Shown piece after piece: positions 26,405 through 35,400 of a stretch of 64,000 nucleotides of DNA (within the stretch, counting starts at the first letter, position 1; each line of letters starts with the position of its first letter). Under the pieces are notes generated by a model. That model was not told the origin of the DNA. It did no database searches and saw nothing but the letters and a program-made list of their open reading frames with translations. Source of the DNA: Allocoleopsis franciscana PCC 7113 (GTDB lineage Bacteria > Cyanobacteriota > Cyanobacteriia > Cyanobacteriales > Coleofasciculaceae); NCBI RefSeq assembly GCF_000317515.1, contig NC_019738.1, positions 471,501-535,500 of the forward strand, written 5' to 3'. Both the position numbers and the translations under genes were made by a program.

Positions 26405-27256
26405 ATGCCTGTCCCCTACTACAACCCTGTCCAAAAAAAGGACGAACTCGAAGACATCGAAATTCAGCTATTTTTAGAAGCTCTTTTTCGCTATTACGGG
26501 TTCGATTTTCGAGATTATGCTCTCGCCTCCCTCAAGCGCCGTATCTGGAATGCCGTCCAAGCCGAGCAGTTAACCAGCGTTTCGGGGCTACAAGAGAAGG
26601 TGCTTCATGACGCTACCTGTCTGGAGCGATTTCTTTTGGGTCTGTCGGTTAATGTAACTTCCATGTTCCGCGACCCCAGCTTTTACCTGGCTTTCCGCCA
26701 GAATGTCGTGCCACTTTTACGCACCTACCCGTTCATTCGCATTTGGCACGCCGGATGCTCAACGGGGGAGGAGGTGTATTCTATGGCAATTCTCCTAGAG
26801 GAGGAAGGATTATATCACCGTTGCCGTATTTATGCAACCGATATGAATGAACTTGTATTAAAGCAAGCCAAGCTCGGTGTATATTCCATGAAGGCGATGC
26901 AAGACTACACTCAAAATTATCTGCAAGCTGGGGGTAAGCAATCTTTCTCTCAATACTACACAGCCGCTTATGAACACGCGATGTTTCGTTCATACCTAAA
27001 AGAAAATATCATTTTTTCTCAACATAATCTAGCGATAGATGGATCTTTTAATGAATTTAATGTCATATTGTGTCGGAACGTCCTTATATATTTCAATCAA
27101 TCGCTCCAAGAGCGAGTACACAAGTTATTGTATGAAAGCATGAGTCGATTTGGCATCTTAGGTTTAGGACGCCAAGAGTCGCTTAAATTCACCCCACACG
27201 AACATCAGTATGAGGCGTTAGATAAGCGTGAGAAGCTTTACCGCAGGATTGGGTAG
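26405..27256 (+). CDS. cheR: CheR-type protein-glutamate methyltransferase
   Basis: The 283-residue protein has the CheR layout. An N-terminal helical domain contains FRYYGFDFRDYALASLKRRI. A SAM-binding domain follows with IRIWHAGCSTGEEVYSMAI (about residues 111-130) and IYATDMNELVLKQA. FNVILCRNVLIYFN is the late motif. CheR methylates Glu residues of chemoreceptors, but no chemoreceptor is encoded here. In this gene order (HAMP kinase, cheR, cheB, hybrid kinase) the target may be the HAMP array kinase itself, which is inference. The ATG at 26405 is used; no strong Shine-Dalgarno is seen. It ends ~170 bp before cheB. Confidence 0.9.
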   Translation: MPVPYYNPVQKKDELEDIEIQLFLEALFRYYGFDFRDYALASLKRRIWNAVQAEQLTSVSGLQEKVLHDATCLERFLLGLSVNVTSMFRDPSFYLAFRQNVVPLLRTYPFIRIWHAGCSTGEEVYSMAILLEEEGLYHRCRIYATDMNELVLKQAKLGVYSMKAMQDYTQNYLQAGGKQSFSQYYTAAYEHAMFRSYLKENIIFSQHNLAIDGSFNEFNVILCRNVLIYFNQSLQERVHKLLYESMSRFGILGLGRQESLKFTPHEHQYEALDKREKLYRRIG

Positions 27257-27427
27257 GGATTGGAAAGAAGAGGATGTAGAGAGAGGGATTGAAGATATCC
27301 TGGCTTCCCCATGTCTGCCTGTATTCGGGTTCTCTAGGCTCATATCCCCTTTTGTTGGGACGAAAGCTCCGGACGGCTCATCCCCAGTCCCCAGTCCCTT
27401 CCATCTCGAAGGGAGGCAATGGCTTCC

Positions 27428-28042
27428 ATGAAGGATTGTCCATATAAAATTGTTGTAGTGGGTACATCATTAGGGGGGTTACAGGCTCTCCAGATTTTGC
27501 TTCCCAGTCTGCCCAAAAGCTTCCCCTTGCCCGTGGCGATTGTCCAACATCGTCACCGAGACTCCAAGGATAGCTTAAGCGTCTTCTTACAGGACTATTG
27601 CGCTTTGCCGATTACTGAAGCAGAAGACAAAGAAGCGATCGCACCAGGACGAGTCTACTTAGCCCCCCCTGACTATCACTTGCTCATCGAAGAGGGTCAC
27701 TTTGCCCTCTCGACAGAAGGTGCCGTTTGTCATGCACGACCTTCCATTGATGTATTGTTTGAATCAGCCGCTGATGCTTACGCAGAGGGAGTGATTGGGG
27801 TAATTTTGACCGGCGCGAGTCATGATGGAAGTCAGGGGCTGCTCAAAATCCAAGAACAAGGCGGTTTGGCAATCATTGAGGAACCGACAACGGCTCAAAG
27901 CCCAACCATGCCAAAAGCCGCGCTCGCCGCTTTACAGCAGCAGCAGCGTGTCTCCAACACGGTTGTGACAGCGTATTGGATTTTCCCTCTCCGTGAAATT
28001 GCTCCTTTTCTCGTCAACCTTTGCCACTTGGCGCTGAGGTAG
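27428..28042 (+). CDS. cheB: Stand-alone CheB-type methylesterase
   Basis: The ATG at 27428 is preferred over the in-frame ATG at 27419 because GGGAGG (27411-27416) is well spaced for it and too close for the earlier one. The 204-residue product is a CheB catalytic domain without the usual receiver: VVVGTSLGGLQAL carries the nucleophile Ser, VQHRHRD the His and VILTGASHDGSQG the Asp. It would remove methyl or amide groups from the CheR substrate. Loss of the receiver means control must come from a separate kinase or receiver, most simply the hybrid kinase whose start lies 4 bp after this stop. Confidence 0.88.
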   Translation: MKDCPYKIVVVGTSLGGLQALQILLPSLPKSFPLPVAIVQHRHRDSKDSLSVFLQDYCALPITEAEDKEAIAPGRVYLAPPDYHLLIEEGHFALSTEGAVCHARPSIDVLFESAADAYAEGVIGVILTGASHDGSQGLLKIQEQGGLAIIEEPTTAQSPTMPKAALAALQQQQRVSNTVVTAYWIFPLREIAPFLVNLCHLALR

Positions 28043-28046
28043 AACT

Positions 28047-30092
28047 ATGCCGTCTCAAGCAAAAGTTAACGTCCTGATGGTGGATGACCACCCAGAAAAT
28101 CTGATGGCCTTGGAGGCCGTCTTAAGTGGTCTGGGTCAGCATTTGGTCAGAGCCAATTCTGGTGAAGAAGCCTTAAGATGTCTGCTGAGTCAGGATTTTG
28201 CGGTAATTCTGCTGGATGTTCAGATGCCAGGGATGGATGGATTTGAAACCGCGACTTTAATCCGCAAGCGACCGCGATCGCAGCATACACCGATTATTTT
28301 CCTCACCGCCTATAGCACCAGCGATAAGCAGATGTTCAAAGGCTATTCCTTGGGCGCGGTAGATTACCTATTCAAACCCATTGAACCGGACATCTTAGCC
28401 TCTAAGGTCGCTGTATTTGTTGACCTGTTCAAAAAGACGGAAGAAGTCAAGCGCCAAGCCGCCGAACTGACCGCCGTCAACAGCGAACTCCGGGAAAGTG
28501 AAGAGCGATTTCGCTCCTTGAGCGCTTCCTCCCCCGTGGGCATTTTCCTCACGGATGTGGAAGGTCGTTGTACCTACACCAACCCCCGTTTCCAATCGAT
28601 TTGTGGTCTGTCGCTTCAGGAAAGTTTAGGAGAGGCTTGGTTGCAGTCGGTGCATTCGGAAGACCGCGCTCAAGTCCAGATCGATTGGTTGAACTGGACA
28701 CTAGCAAACCGTGAATACTCCAGTGAGTTTCGCGTACAAACCCCCGATGGAATTCTGCGTCAGGTGCATGTCCGAACGTCCCCCATGCTCTCGGCGCAAG
28801 GCGAATTACTGGGTCATGTCGGTACCCTAGAAGACATCACCAATCGCAAGATAGCCGAAGAAGCACGCGCTCAAGTGATCCGTGAACAAGCCGCACGCAT
28901 TGAGGCAGAAGCGGCGAATCGGATGAAGGATGAGTTTTTAGCTACTCTTTCTCACGAACTCCGCACCCCCCTAAACTCTGTACTGGGTTGGGCGCGACTG
29001 CTGCGTACCCGTTCCTTTGACGAAGCCACAATCGCCCGTGCCTTGGAAACCATTGAACGAAATGCCCAGGCTCAGGCTCAAATGATTGAGGATATTTTAG
29101 ATGTGTCCCGGATTATTCGGGGCAAGCTGCAACTCAATCTACGTCCGATTACCCTGATTCCCGTGATTGAGGCGGCAATAGAGGCGGTGCGTCCCACCGC
29201 TGAGGCCAAATCGCTACAATTGGAATCCTGCCTCGATCCCTCCCTGGAACGAGTGATTGGTGACCCAGATCGTTTGCAGCAAATTATTTGGAATCTGCTC
29301 ACGAATGCGATTAAGTTTACCCCGGAAGAGGGAAAAATTGAGGTGCGTTCTTTACGGGTGGGTTCTCGTGTACACATTCAGGTGAAAGACACGGGGATTG
29401 GCATCCAACCAGAATTTATTCCCTATGTTTTTGATCGTTTTCGCCAAGCCGATAGCACGACAACCCGCTCTCACGGAGGTTTAGGGCTGGGATTAGCCAT
29501 TGTTCGCCATTTAGTAGAACTGCATCACGGAAATATCTCTGTCGAGAGTGAGGGAGAGGGGAAGGGATCGACGTTTACTCTAGAACTTTTGCTTTCTAAC
29601 AGTTCTCCATCCAAACTGAGCAGTTTAAAACAACGAATCGTCATGACAGAAGACGAGGATTCTCGCCGGAAAACCGACGTTGAAAGCTCGAACACGCTTT
29701 CCGGATTGCAGATTCTGCTCGTCGATGATGAGCCGGACGTGCGCGAAGTGCTGACGACGGTGATGGAGAGTTCGGGAGCCAAAGTGATTGCGGCTGGCTC
29801 TGTTCAGGAGGCACTACAAGTTCTTGACCAAATGCAACCGGATGTATTAGTGAGTGATATTTCTATGCCCCAGCAAGATGGTTATATGTTGATCCGTCAG
29901 GTTCGAGAGCGAGAGACTCGGCAAGGAGGATGTCTTCCCGCTTTAGCATTGACGGCTTATGTGAGAGAGGAAGATTGTCAGCAGGCGATCGAATCGGGAT
30001 TTCAAAAGCACATGTCTAAACCAGTTGATACGACTGAGTTAGTGATGGCTGTTGCCAATCTGACTGGGCGTGCCGTGACTCAAGAAGTATAA
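28047..30092 (+). CDS. Hybrid histidine kinase (REC-PAS-HisKA-HATPase-REC)
   Basis: This is a 681-residue cytoplasmic protein. Residues ~5-125 are a receiver (VLMVDDHPENL, VILLDVQMPGMDGF, FLTAYS and LFKP). A short coiled coil and a PAS domain follow (SSPVGIFLTDVEGRCTYTN, VGTLEDITNRK). HisKA has [11 protein letters not shown], with His about residue 302. HATPase_c has NLLTNAIKFTPEEG, DTGIGI and GLGLGLAIVRHLV. The C-terminal receiver has ILLVDDEPDVR, VLVSDISMPQQDGY and SKPVD. The start is 4 bp after cheB, with GAGGTAG as Shine-Dalgarno, so the two are translationally close. It is probably the output half of the CheR/CheB-modulated relay started by the HAMP-array kinase. No DNA-binding output domain is present. 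Confidence 0.9.
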   Translation: MPSQAKVNVLMVDDHPENLMALEAVLSGLGQHLVRANSGEEALRCLLSQDFAVILLDVQMPGMDGFETATLIRKRPRSQHTPIIFLTAYSTSDKQMFKGYSLGAVDYLFKPIEPDILASKVAVFVDLFKKTEEVKRQAAELTAVNSELRESEERFRSLSASSPVGIFLTDVEGRCTYTNPRFQSICGLSLQESLGEAWLQSVHSEDRAQVQIDWLNWTLANREYSSEFRVQTPDGILRQVHVRTSPMLSAQGELLGHVGTLEDITNRKIAEEARAQVIREQAARIEAEAANRMKDEFLATLSHELRTPLNSVLGWARLLRTRSFDEATIARALETIERNAQAQAQMIEDILDVSRIIRGKLQLNLRPITLIPVIEAAIEAVRPTAEAKSLQLESCLDPSLERVIGDPDRLQQIIWNLLTNAIKFTPEEGKIEVRSLRVGSRVHIQVKDTGIGIQPEFIPYVFDRFRQADSTTTRSHGGLGLGLAIVRHLVELHHGNISVESEGEGKGSTFTLELLLSNSSPSKLSSLKQRIVMTEDEDSRRKTDVESSNTLSGLQILLVDDEPDVREVLTTVMESSGAKVIAAGSVQEALQVLDQMQPDVLVSDISMPQQDGYMLIRQVRERETRQGGCLPALALTAYVREEDCQQAIESGFQKHMSKPVDTTELVMAVANLTGRAVTQEV

Positions 30093-30125
30093 AGTAGGAA
30101 AAAAAGATTTTGAGAGGTTTTGGCC

Positions 30126-30524
30126 TTGTCATTCACTTATCATCGTACAATTCGTTTCTCAGATACGGATGCGGCTGGTGTGGTTTACTTCGCCAATGTT
30201 CTATCGATTTGCCATGAAGCCTACGAAGCCTCATTAGCCGCATCAGGGATTAATCTCCAATCCTTTTTTACGAATTCAGCCGTGGCAATTCCGATCATTC
30301 ATGCCAGCGTAGATTTCTTGCGTCCGATGTTGTGCGGCGACTCCATCATCATCCTCTTGACACCCCAGCCACTGAGTGAGCATCAATTTGAGATTGCGTA
30401 TCAAATTATTGCCGCGTCGTCAGAGCAATCCTTAGCAAAAGCCATGACTCGCCATGTTTGCATTGCTCCGAGTACCCGAAAAAAGATTCAGCTCCCGGAT
30501 GAACTCGCACAATGGTTATGTTGA
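30126..30524 (+). CDS. 4HBT thioesterase, probable 1,4-dihydroxy-2-naphthoyl-CoA hydrolase
   Basis: The 132-residue hot-dog protein has [19 protein letters not shown], with the conserved Asp of 4HBT thioesterases, followed by [15 protein letters not shown]. The pattern matches cyanobacterial DHNA-CoA thioesterases (Slr0204 type), which release DHNA in phylloquinone (vitamin K1) synthesis for photosystem I. The start is uncertain. TTG codons at 30120 and 30126 are both in frame, and the GAGAGG at 30112-30117 is well placed only for 30126. It lies 33 bp behind the hybrid kinase on the same strand, probably by chance rather than function. General thioesterase assignment is firm, substrate likely. 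Confidence 0.8.
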   Translation: MSFTYHRTIRFSDTDAAGVVYFANVLSICHEAYEASLAASGINLQSFFTNSAVAIPIIHASVDFLRPMLCGDSIIILLTPQPLSEHQFEIAYQIIAASSEQSLAKAMTRHVCIAPSTRKKIQLPDELAQWLC

Positions 30525-30595
30525 GGCAGAGTGTAAGGGTGTCTAGTTCTTTGTTAAAGACGGAAAGGAAACATCAGCCGACTTAAACTTTTTCC

Positions 30596-30865
30596 CTAAA
30601 TTTTTTTAAAGGAAAGATTTATAAAGCGCAGCTTTTTGAAGGCGGTAAATAGAGCCGTGAGCCAATTCCACCTTTTTTTGTGAATCCCGACAAACGAGTA
30701 TTGCTGCCATGTTTCGTCGTACTCATAAAAATCGAGCATCACGATGGCAGTTTCCTCGTCATCCGCCTCAACCTCAAGCTCCCGTATGGTCTTCCCATCA
30801 AGGTTGCTGACAAATACCCCCACCCAGGTAGTCATCGGTTCACTCAATTCTGCAACACTTATCAT
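30596..30865 (-). CDS. Hypothetical small protein
   Basis: The 89-residue reading frame starts MISVAELSEPMTTWVGVFVS and has a plausible acidic middle (LEVEADDEETAIVMLDFYEY) and a basic, Lys/Phe-rich C-terminus. The composition is protein-like and the ATG has an AGGG purine run ~10 nt upstream. I recognise no family. There is no signal peptide. It is convergent with the thioesterase gene, with ~70 bp between. Confidence 0.5.
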   Translation of the reverse strand: MISVAELSEPMTTWVGVFVSNLDGKTIRELEVEADDEETAIVMLDFYEYDETWQQYSFVGIHKKRWNWLTALFTAFKKLRFINLSFKKI

Positions 30866-31235
30866 AGCCCTACCCTCTAAGGATTTGTAGATGAGTTAAT
30901 GTCCTGTTTTGTCGTAACACACAGAGGGGACAGTACTCAGATCTTAATCTTTTATCTTAATCGCGGAGAAGACCCTATGTTCCGCTACGCTTGATCTGGC
31001 GGTGAAAGGCGGGACAGGGAGGCATTTAGGTTTGTGCCACAATGTCTGAACACAGAGCAGAAACTCAAACCATCCTAGCATCAAGCTAAGGTTTCGTTAC
31101 ATTTTTCAAGAAAATCACTCTCAGCAAAGTTAACTTAAATTTACTTTTATTGCACTCTTAAAACAAAAATAAAATACAGGAGTTATCTATTGTATTTTTC
31201 CGAAAAAGTACTACATTGAAATTAGAAGCAAATCA
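30866..31235. other. Non-coding region before the tandem element
   Basis: No gene is supported. The AT-rich part at 31090-31200 could hold a promoter for the tandem element or recJ, but no clear -10/-35 pair stands out. Confidence 0.5.
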
Positions 31236-31454
31236 AGCTTCTCTGGCAGATATTCCAGCTTGGTTGATGACAACTTCGCAAAGGAGGATAGCCAATACCG
31301 AATTCATCTAATATCTGTCTCATCAGATTATCTAACACTAGTAGCCACAACAAGATAACTGAATATATCCTCAATATAGTGGATCGGGAGTAATGCTTCT
31401 AAACGGTTTAACTTAGAGCAACTCTGTGTAATAGTACTCAAGGGAGGAAGTCAG
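31236..31454 (+). ncRNA. Tandem structured element, copy 1 (candidate RNA)
   Basis: It aligns with 31461-31689 at a constant offset of about 223-224 bp, with shared blocks AATTCATCTAATATCTGTCT, GGGAGTAATGCTTCTAAACG and ACTCAAGGGAGGA. GGCAGATATT (31245-31254) can pair with AATATCTGTC (31310-31319), using one G-U. The loop holds AAGGAGGATA, a perfect anti-anti-Shine-Dalgarno. No ORF longer than 15 codons is conserved. Strand is assumed from the downstream recJ gene. RNA identity is inferred. Confidence 0.45.
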
Positions 31455-31460
31455 TTATAA

Positions 31461-31689
31461 AGTTCTCCGACAGATATTTCAGTTTAGTGAAGTACAACTT
31501 CGTCAAGGAGGATAGGAAATACCTAATTCATCTAATATCTGTCTCATCAGATTTGATAAAAACAACAGTACACAACCAGACAACTGATACATCCTCAAAT
31601 AGAGAATAGGGAGTAATGCTTCTAAACGATGTAGTTTAAAGCAACTCTATCTAAAATGACTCAAGGGAGGACGTTAATCAGGAAGTCAG
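31461..31689 (+). ncRNA. Tandem structured element, copy 2 (candidate RNA)
   Basis: Second copy. Here the stem is a perfect 10-bp pair, GACAGATATT (31469-31478) with AATATCTGTC (31534-31543). The A-to-G difference in copy 1 keeps pairing as G-U. The loop again contains AAGGAGGATA. It ends ~35 bp before the recJ start, so it could be a leader, a small RNA or a remnant of a duplicated gene end. Confidence 0.45.
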
Positions 31690-31724
31690 GCTTGTGTGCT
31701 GTTGTTGTGTGCAAAGAGTGAGGA

Positions 31725-33833
31725 TTGGTGAAATTCTGGCGCGATCGCTCTTGGTTCAGATCCCCAGCTTGTCGTAGTAGAGTAGACTATCTATCCGTAG
31801 TCCACCATCAATTTCTTCAAGTAAGCGTGCTGAGCAGAACCAATCCCGAACCATCCGGACGCCGTCAAAAATTGCCCCATCAGCGCTGGCAAATCGCACC
31901 GCTACAGGCAGAACAAGCTGCCAAACTTGCCCAAGCCACAGGACTTTCACCCCTGTTGAGTCAGGTTCTGATTAACCGAGGATTCCAAACACCCCAAGCG
32001 GCACAGGTGTTTCTCAATCCCGAAACTCAGGCGATGCCTGCACCGATGGATGAATTTCCCGACTTAGCGATTAGTGTAGAGATGCTGCAAGAAGCGATCG
32101 CTAATCAAGAAAAAATTGCCATCTGTGGGGACTATGATGCGGATGGCATGACGAGCACTGCCTTGTTACTTCGGGCTTTGCGTTGGTTGGGTGCCGATGT
32201 AGACTATGCCATCCCTAGCCGTATGAAAGATGGTTATGGCATTAATACGCGAATTGTCGATGAATTAGCCGAGGCAGGCTTTAGGCTGATTTTAACCGTC
32301 GATAATGGGATTTCTGCCCATGCTGCGATCGCACGAGCCGTAGAACTGGGTATAACCATTATTATTACCGACCACCACGACTTACCTCCCGAACTCCCGG
32401 AAGCCGATGCCATCCTCAACCCGAAACAGCTAGATGAATCCTCCCCTTATCGAGGACTGGCAGGTGTGGGAGTCGCATATATTTTAGCCGTTACTCTCGC
32501 GCAAGAATTGGGGCAAATTCAGGGCTTAACTAAACAACTATTAGAACTGTTTACCCTGGGAACCATTGCTGATTTAGCCCCCTTAACGGGAATTAATCGG
32601 CGCTGGCTACGGCGAGGGTTACGACTTTTACCTCATTCAGAATTAACCGGGATTCAATCACTGATTCAAATGTCTGGCGTGAGTGAAGACCAAAAAGCAC
32701 TTAAACCCGAAGATATTGGCTTTAAGTTAGGCCCTAGAATTAATGCGATCGGTCGCTTAGCTGACCCCGAAATTGTGATCGAATTGCTAACCACCACCGA
32801 TCAAGGTGTTGCTTTAGAACGGGCAATGCAGTGCGAACAAATTAACCAAAAACGTCAACAACTCTGTGAACAAATTGAGCAAGAGGCGATCGCTTTCATC
32901 GAACAGAGTCAGCTTAATTTACAACAAGAACGTGTATTAGTCATCGTTCAACCTGATTGGCATCACGGCGTCATTGGTATCGTTGCCTCTCGTTTGGTGG
33001 AACGCTACGGCGTCCCCGTGTTCATCGGTACCTACGAAGACGAAGACAAGGAACATATTCGCGGTTCAGCACGCGGGATTCCTGAATTTCATGTGTTTGA
33101 AGCCTTAGAATTCTGTAAGGATTACTTAGGCAAGTTTGGTGGACATCAAGCAGCGGGTGGCTTCTCCTTACCTGCCGAACATTTAGAAGCGTTTCGTAAA
33201 TCTCTCAGCCAGTTTGCTCATGAGTGTTTGCAACCTGAACACCTCAAACCACTGGTTAGCATTGATGCCCAAGCTGACTTTACTCACCTAACCCTCCAAC
33301 TCTATCAACAACTTGATGCATTTCATCCCTGCGGAATTGGTAATCCCGACCCCATTTTTTGGACGCCTAATGTTCAGGTTGTTGAGCAAAAAATTATTGG
33401 AAAGGGACACCTAAAACTGACGTTCAGTCAGGACAACCAACCCATTAAAATGACAGCCCTGGCATGGCGGTGGGGCGAGTACTTCCCCCTACCCTCACGA
33501 GTCGATATTGCTTACAAACTGCGAGAGAATACCTGGAATGGTAACACCGCGATTGAGTTGGAGTTAGTCGGTATTCGCTTATCTTCTGCCCCTCCCTCTC
33601 TGACTCAAAAAGCAGAATTTTATCACAACGAACGCCGCTACACTTGTAGTTTGTCAGAGGCTTTAAACGAGCTAAAAATTAGAAATTCTGAAGGAAAAGT
33701 CCTAGCTATTCAGAAGGGACAACGTATCGGGCTATTAGGACTGACCAGAGAAGATGCAAAAGAGGTCGATGTTACACAACCTCATTATTATCAGTTGATT
33801 AAAGCAGCAACTCGTGCTTTAGAACTTTCTTAA
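31725..33833 (+). CDS. recJ: Single-stranded-DNA-specific exonuclease RecJ
   Basis: This is a 702-residue RecJ. The DHH domain has IAICGDYDADGMTSTALLL (motif I), LTVDNGI and IIITDHHDLP (the DHH motif). The DHHA1 part has VLVIVQPDWHHGVIGIVASR, GSARGIPEFH and GKFGGHQAAGGFSL. An OB-fold region follows (LDAFHPCGIGNPDPIF, KLTFSQ), then a ~100-residue C-terminal extension. RecJ degrades ssDNA 5' to 3' in RecF recombination and mismatch repair, using Mn or Mg. The GTG at 31725 has a GAGTGAGGA purine run just upstream. Family similarity begins only near PHQRWQIAPL, so a start about 35 codons later (GTG at 31827) is possible. Confidence 0.93.
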   Translation: MVKFWRDRSWFRSPACRSRVDYLSVVHHQFLQVSVLSRTNPEPSGRRQKLPHQRWQIAPLQAEQAAKLAQATGLSPLLSQVLINRGFQTPQAAQVFLNPETQAMPAPMDEFPDLAISVEMLQEAIANQEKIAICGDYDADGMTSTALLLRALRWLGADVDYAIPSRMKDGYGINTRIVDELAEAGFRLILTVDNGISAHAAIARAVELGITIIITDHHDLPPELPEADAILNPKQLDESSPYRGLAGVGVAYILAVTLAQELGQIQGLTKQLLELFTLGTIADLAPLTGINRRWLRRGLRLLPHSELTGIQSLIQMSGVSEDQKALKPEDIGFKLGPRINAIGRLADPEIVIELLTTTDQGVALERAMQCEQINQKRQQLCEQIEQEAIAFIEQSQLNLQQERVLVIVQPDWHHGVIGIVASRLVERYGVPVFIGTYEDEDKEHIRGSARGIPEFHVFEALEFCKDYLGKFGGHQAAGGFSLPAEHLEAFRKSLSQFAHECLQPEHLKPLVSIDAQADFTHLTLQLYQQLDAFHPCGIGNPDPIFWTPNVQVVEQKIIGKGHLKLTFSQDNQPIKMTALAWRWGEYFPLPSRVDIAYKLRENTWNGNTAIELELVGIRLSSAPPSLTQKAEFYHNERRYTCSLSEALNELKIRNSEGKVLAIQKGQRIGLLGLTREDAKEVDVTQPHYYQLIKAATRALELS

Positions 33834-33938
33834 AAATTTAAAAGGTTAGAAGGTTGAAAGCTATGAGTCATAGACTTCCCCGGCGAGTTAATGAAAACTC
33901 TCCTAACCTTCAACCTGCAATCGTCTTCTATTCTTCTA

Positions 33939-34064
33939 TTACAGATCGCCCTTAAGAGCAGCCAGAGCAAAAATAACGATGGGGCCAGCCAGCACAACAG
34001 CCGCTAGCATAGTCAGCTGAGCAACGACTTCCCAATTAACATTACCCAAAAAGCTTAAATCCAT
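33939..34064 (-). CDS. psb30: Photosystem II protein Psb30 (Ycf12)
   Basis: The 41-residue ORF starts MDLSFLGNVNWEVVAQLTML and ends ALKGDL. The NxEVxxQLTxLAxxxxAGPxVI-ALxARKGxL pattern is that of Ycf12/Psb30, a one-helix subunit at the PSII periphery near cytochrome b559 that stabilises the reaction centre. The single helix spans residues ~14-35. GGAGGAAAA lies just upstream of the ATG at 34064. It is convergent with recJ and divergent from the YkgJ-type gene. Confidence 0.9.
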   Translation of the reverse strand: MDLSFLGNVNWEVVAQLTMLAAVVLAGPIVIFALAALKGDL

Positions 34065-34260
34065 TTTTCCTCCCGAATTGACCCAGGCAATTCAATCGCA
34101 CAATTAAAAATTCCCGCTTAGATTTTACTCGGTAAATCCCTCATATTTTTAAGGAACTTAACAAAAAGTTGTAAAACGCAATGAAACCCGATCAGGCATC
34201 TGCCGAAGCCAAAACTCGTTAAGCTGGATGAGCATGGAACTGTAGCCCTTTTTTACGTTA

Positions 34261-34611
34261 ATGGCAACTTGGTGTTGTGTAAAGCAATGTGGTGCGTGCT
34301 GTCATCTGGACCCCGCCGAACGTCCCGACTTAGAGACTTATCTTTCTTCAGAGGAGCTAGAGCTGTATCTGAGTCTGGTGGGTGAAGGGGGATGGTGTGT
34401 GAATTTTGACCACGCCACCCGTGAATGCCGCATTTACTCAAATCGACCTCGCTTCTGTCGGGTGGATGCGGATGTATTTCAGGAAATGTACGAGATAGAA
34501 CCAGAAGAGGTAAACGATTTTGCGATTGATTGCTGTCGCCAGCAGATTGAAGGCGTTTATGGCGATCGCAGTTTGGAAATGCTGCGATTTGACCGAGAAG
34601 TCGGAATTTAA
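34261..34611 (+). CDS. YkgJ-family cysteine cluster protein
   Basis: The 116-residue protein opens with WCCVKQCGACCHLDP, a CxxCGxCC metal-binding cluster, and has further Cys residues in GGWCVNFD, RECRIYSNRPRFCR and IDCCRQQ. This is the YkgJ/CxxCxxCC family, thought to bind Zn or Fe-S. The family role is not established. It is soluble and shorter than many homologues but complete. The region between it and psb30 (about 196 bp) presumably holds the promoters of both. Confidence 0.85.
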   Translation: MATWCCVKQCGACCHLDPAERPDLETYLSSEELELYLSLVGEGGWCVNFDHATRECRIYSNRPRFCRVDADVFQEMYEIEPEEVNDFAIDCCRQQIEGVYGDRSLEMLRFDREVGI

Positions 34612-34857
34612 CTCAGGCTATCGGTTTTGAATGCTGCCAAGCCTCACCAACAGGGTGCATCCCAAAGTTGCATAAACAGTTTTGAGAAGAGACAAGGGGG
34701 ACAAGGAGGACAAGGGGATAGTACTGAGACAGAAAAAGATTTTTGCAAAAATGGGATGCTCCCCACCAACACAGGTGCCGACTTGCTATTTTCCGTAAAC
34801 TTTTGAGAAGATAATGAAAAGAAAATGAAAACTAACAGACGTTAATTCGCACAGCCT
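34612..34857. other. Repeat-bearing spacer upstream of the Mn exporter pair
   Basis: It contains GGGTGCATCCCAAAGTTGCA, a purine-rich (GGACAAGGA)-type tract near 34690-34720 and GGGATGCTCCCC at 34753-34764, the same end motif as the 57-bp repeats. No riboswitch-like structure was recognised by eye, although the downstream genes would be good candidates for Mn control. Confidence 0.5.
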
Positions 34858-35343
34858 GTGAAATCCTCATCTCTGCCTGTCATCGATCTTGTCCTATCAG
34901 AAACTCAACCGTTGAGCGAACCCACCTCAAACAACAGCCATCGCCTCACAGTGGCGAAGTCTTCGGATGATCGCGCTTCTGAGGTTGCCACAGTGACTGA
35001 GTCAACCGTTGATTCCCTGGTAACACCTCAAGAGTCGCTTCAGCCAGCTAAAGCCGCGCAGGTGGGAAAATGGGGCATCTTTGGCTCCACGTTCTTCACG
35101 ATTTTTTTGGCAGAGATGGGAGACAAAACCCAGTTAGCCACCTTACTCATGAGCGCTCAATCTGAAGCGCCTTGGGTGGTGTTCCTTGGTGCAGCGCTGG
35201 CATTAATTGCTACCAGTTTGTTAGGCGTACTCATCGGACGTTTTCTGGCAACGCGGCTTTCTCCTAAAACCCTGGAAACCTCAGCCGGAGCGCTGTTACT
35301 CTTCATTTCCGCGATGCTGCTGTGGGATGTTGTGCATTTTTAG
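34858..35343 (+). CDS. UPF0016/GDT1 half-transporter, first of a pair (Hmx1-like)
   Basis: The 161-residue protein starts at a GTG. It has a ~70-residue hydrophilic N-terminal extension and then three hydrophobic helices with the family signature FLAEMGDKTQLAT (ExGDKT) in the first. Full-length TMEM165/GDT1/Mnx proteins carry two such repeats with two ExGDK motifs. Here each repeat is a separate gene, with the second 57 bp downstream. This matches the hemi manganese exchangers Hmx1 and Hmx2 described in Nostoc sp. PCC 7120, which pair to export Mn from the cytoplasm. The long N-terminal extension is not part of the known core. No ribosome-binding site is clear. Confidence 0.85.
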   Translation: MKSSSLPVIDLVLSETQPLSEPTSNNSHRLTVAKSSDDRASEVATVTESTVDSLVTPQESLQPAKAAQVGKWGIFGSTFFTIFLAEMGDKTQLATLLMSAQSEAPWVVFLGAALALIATSLLGVLIGRFLATRLSPKTLETSAGALLLFISAMLLWDVVHF

Positions 35344-35400
35344 TTAGCCAGTTGAACATTGGCACCTTCGCATTCAAACCTTCAAACCTTTAAATTTTTT

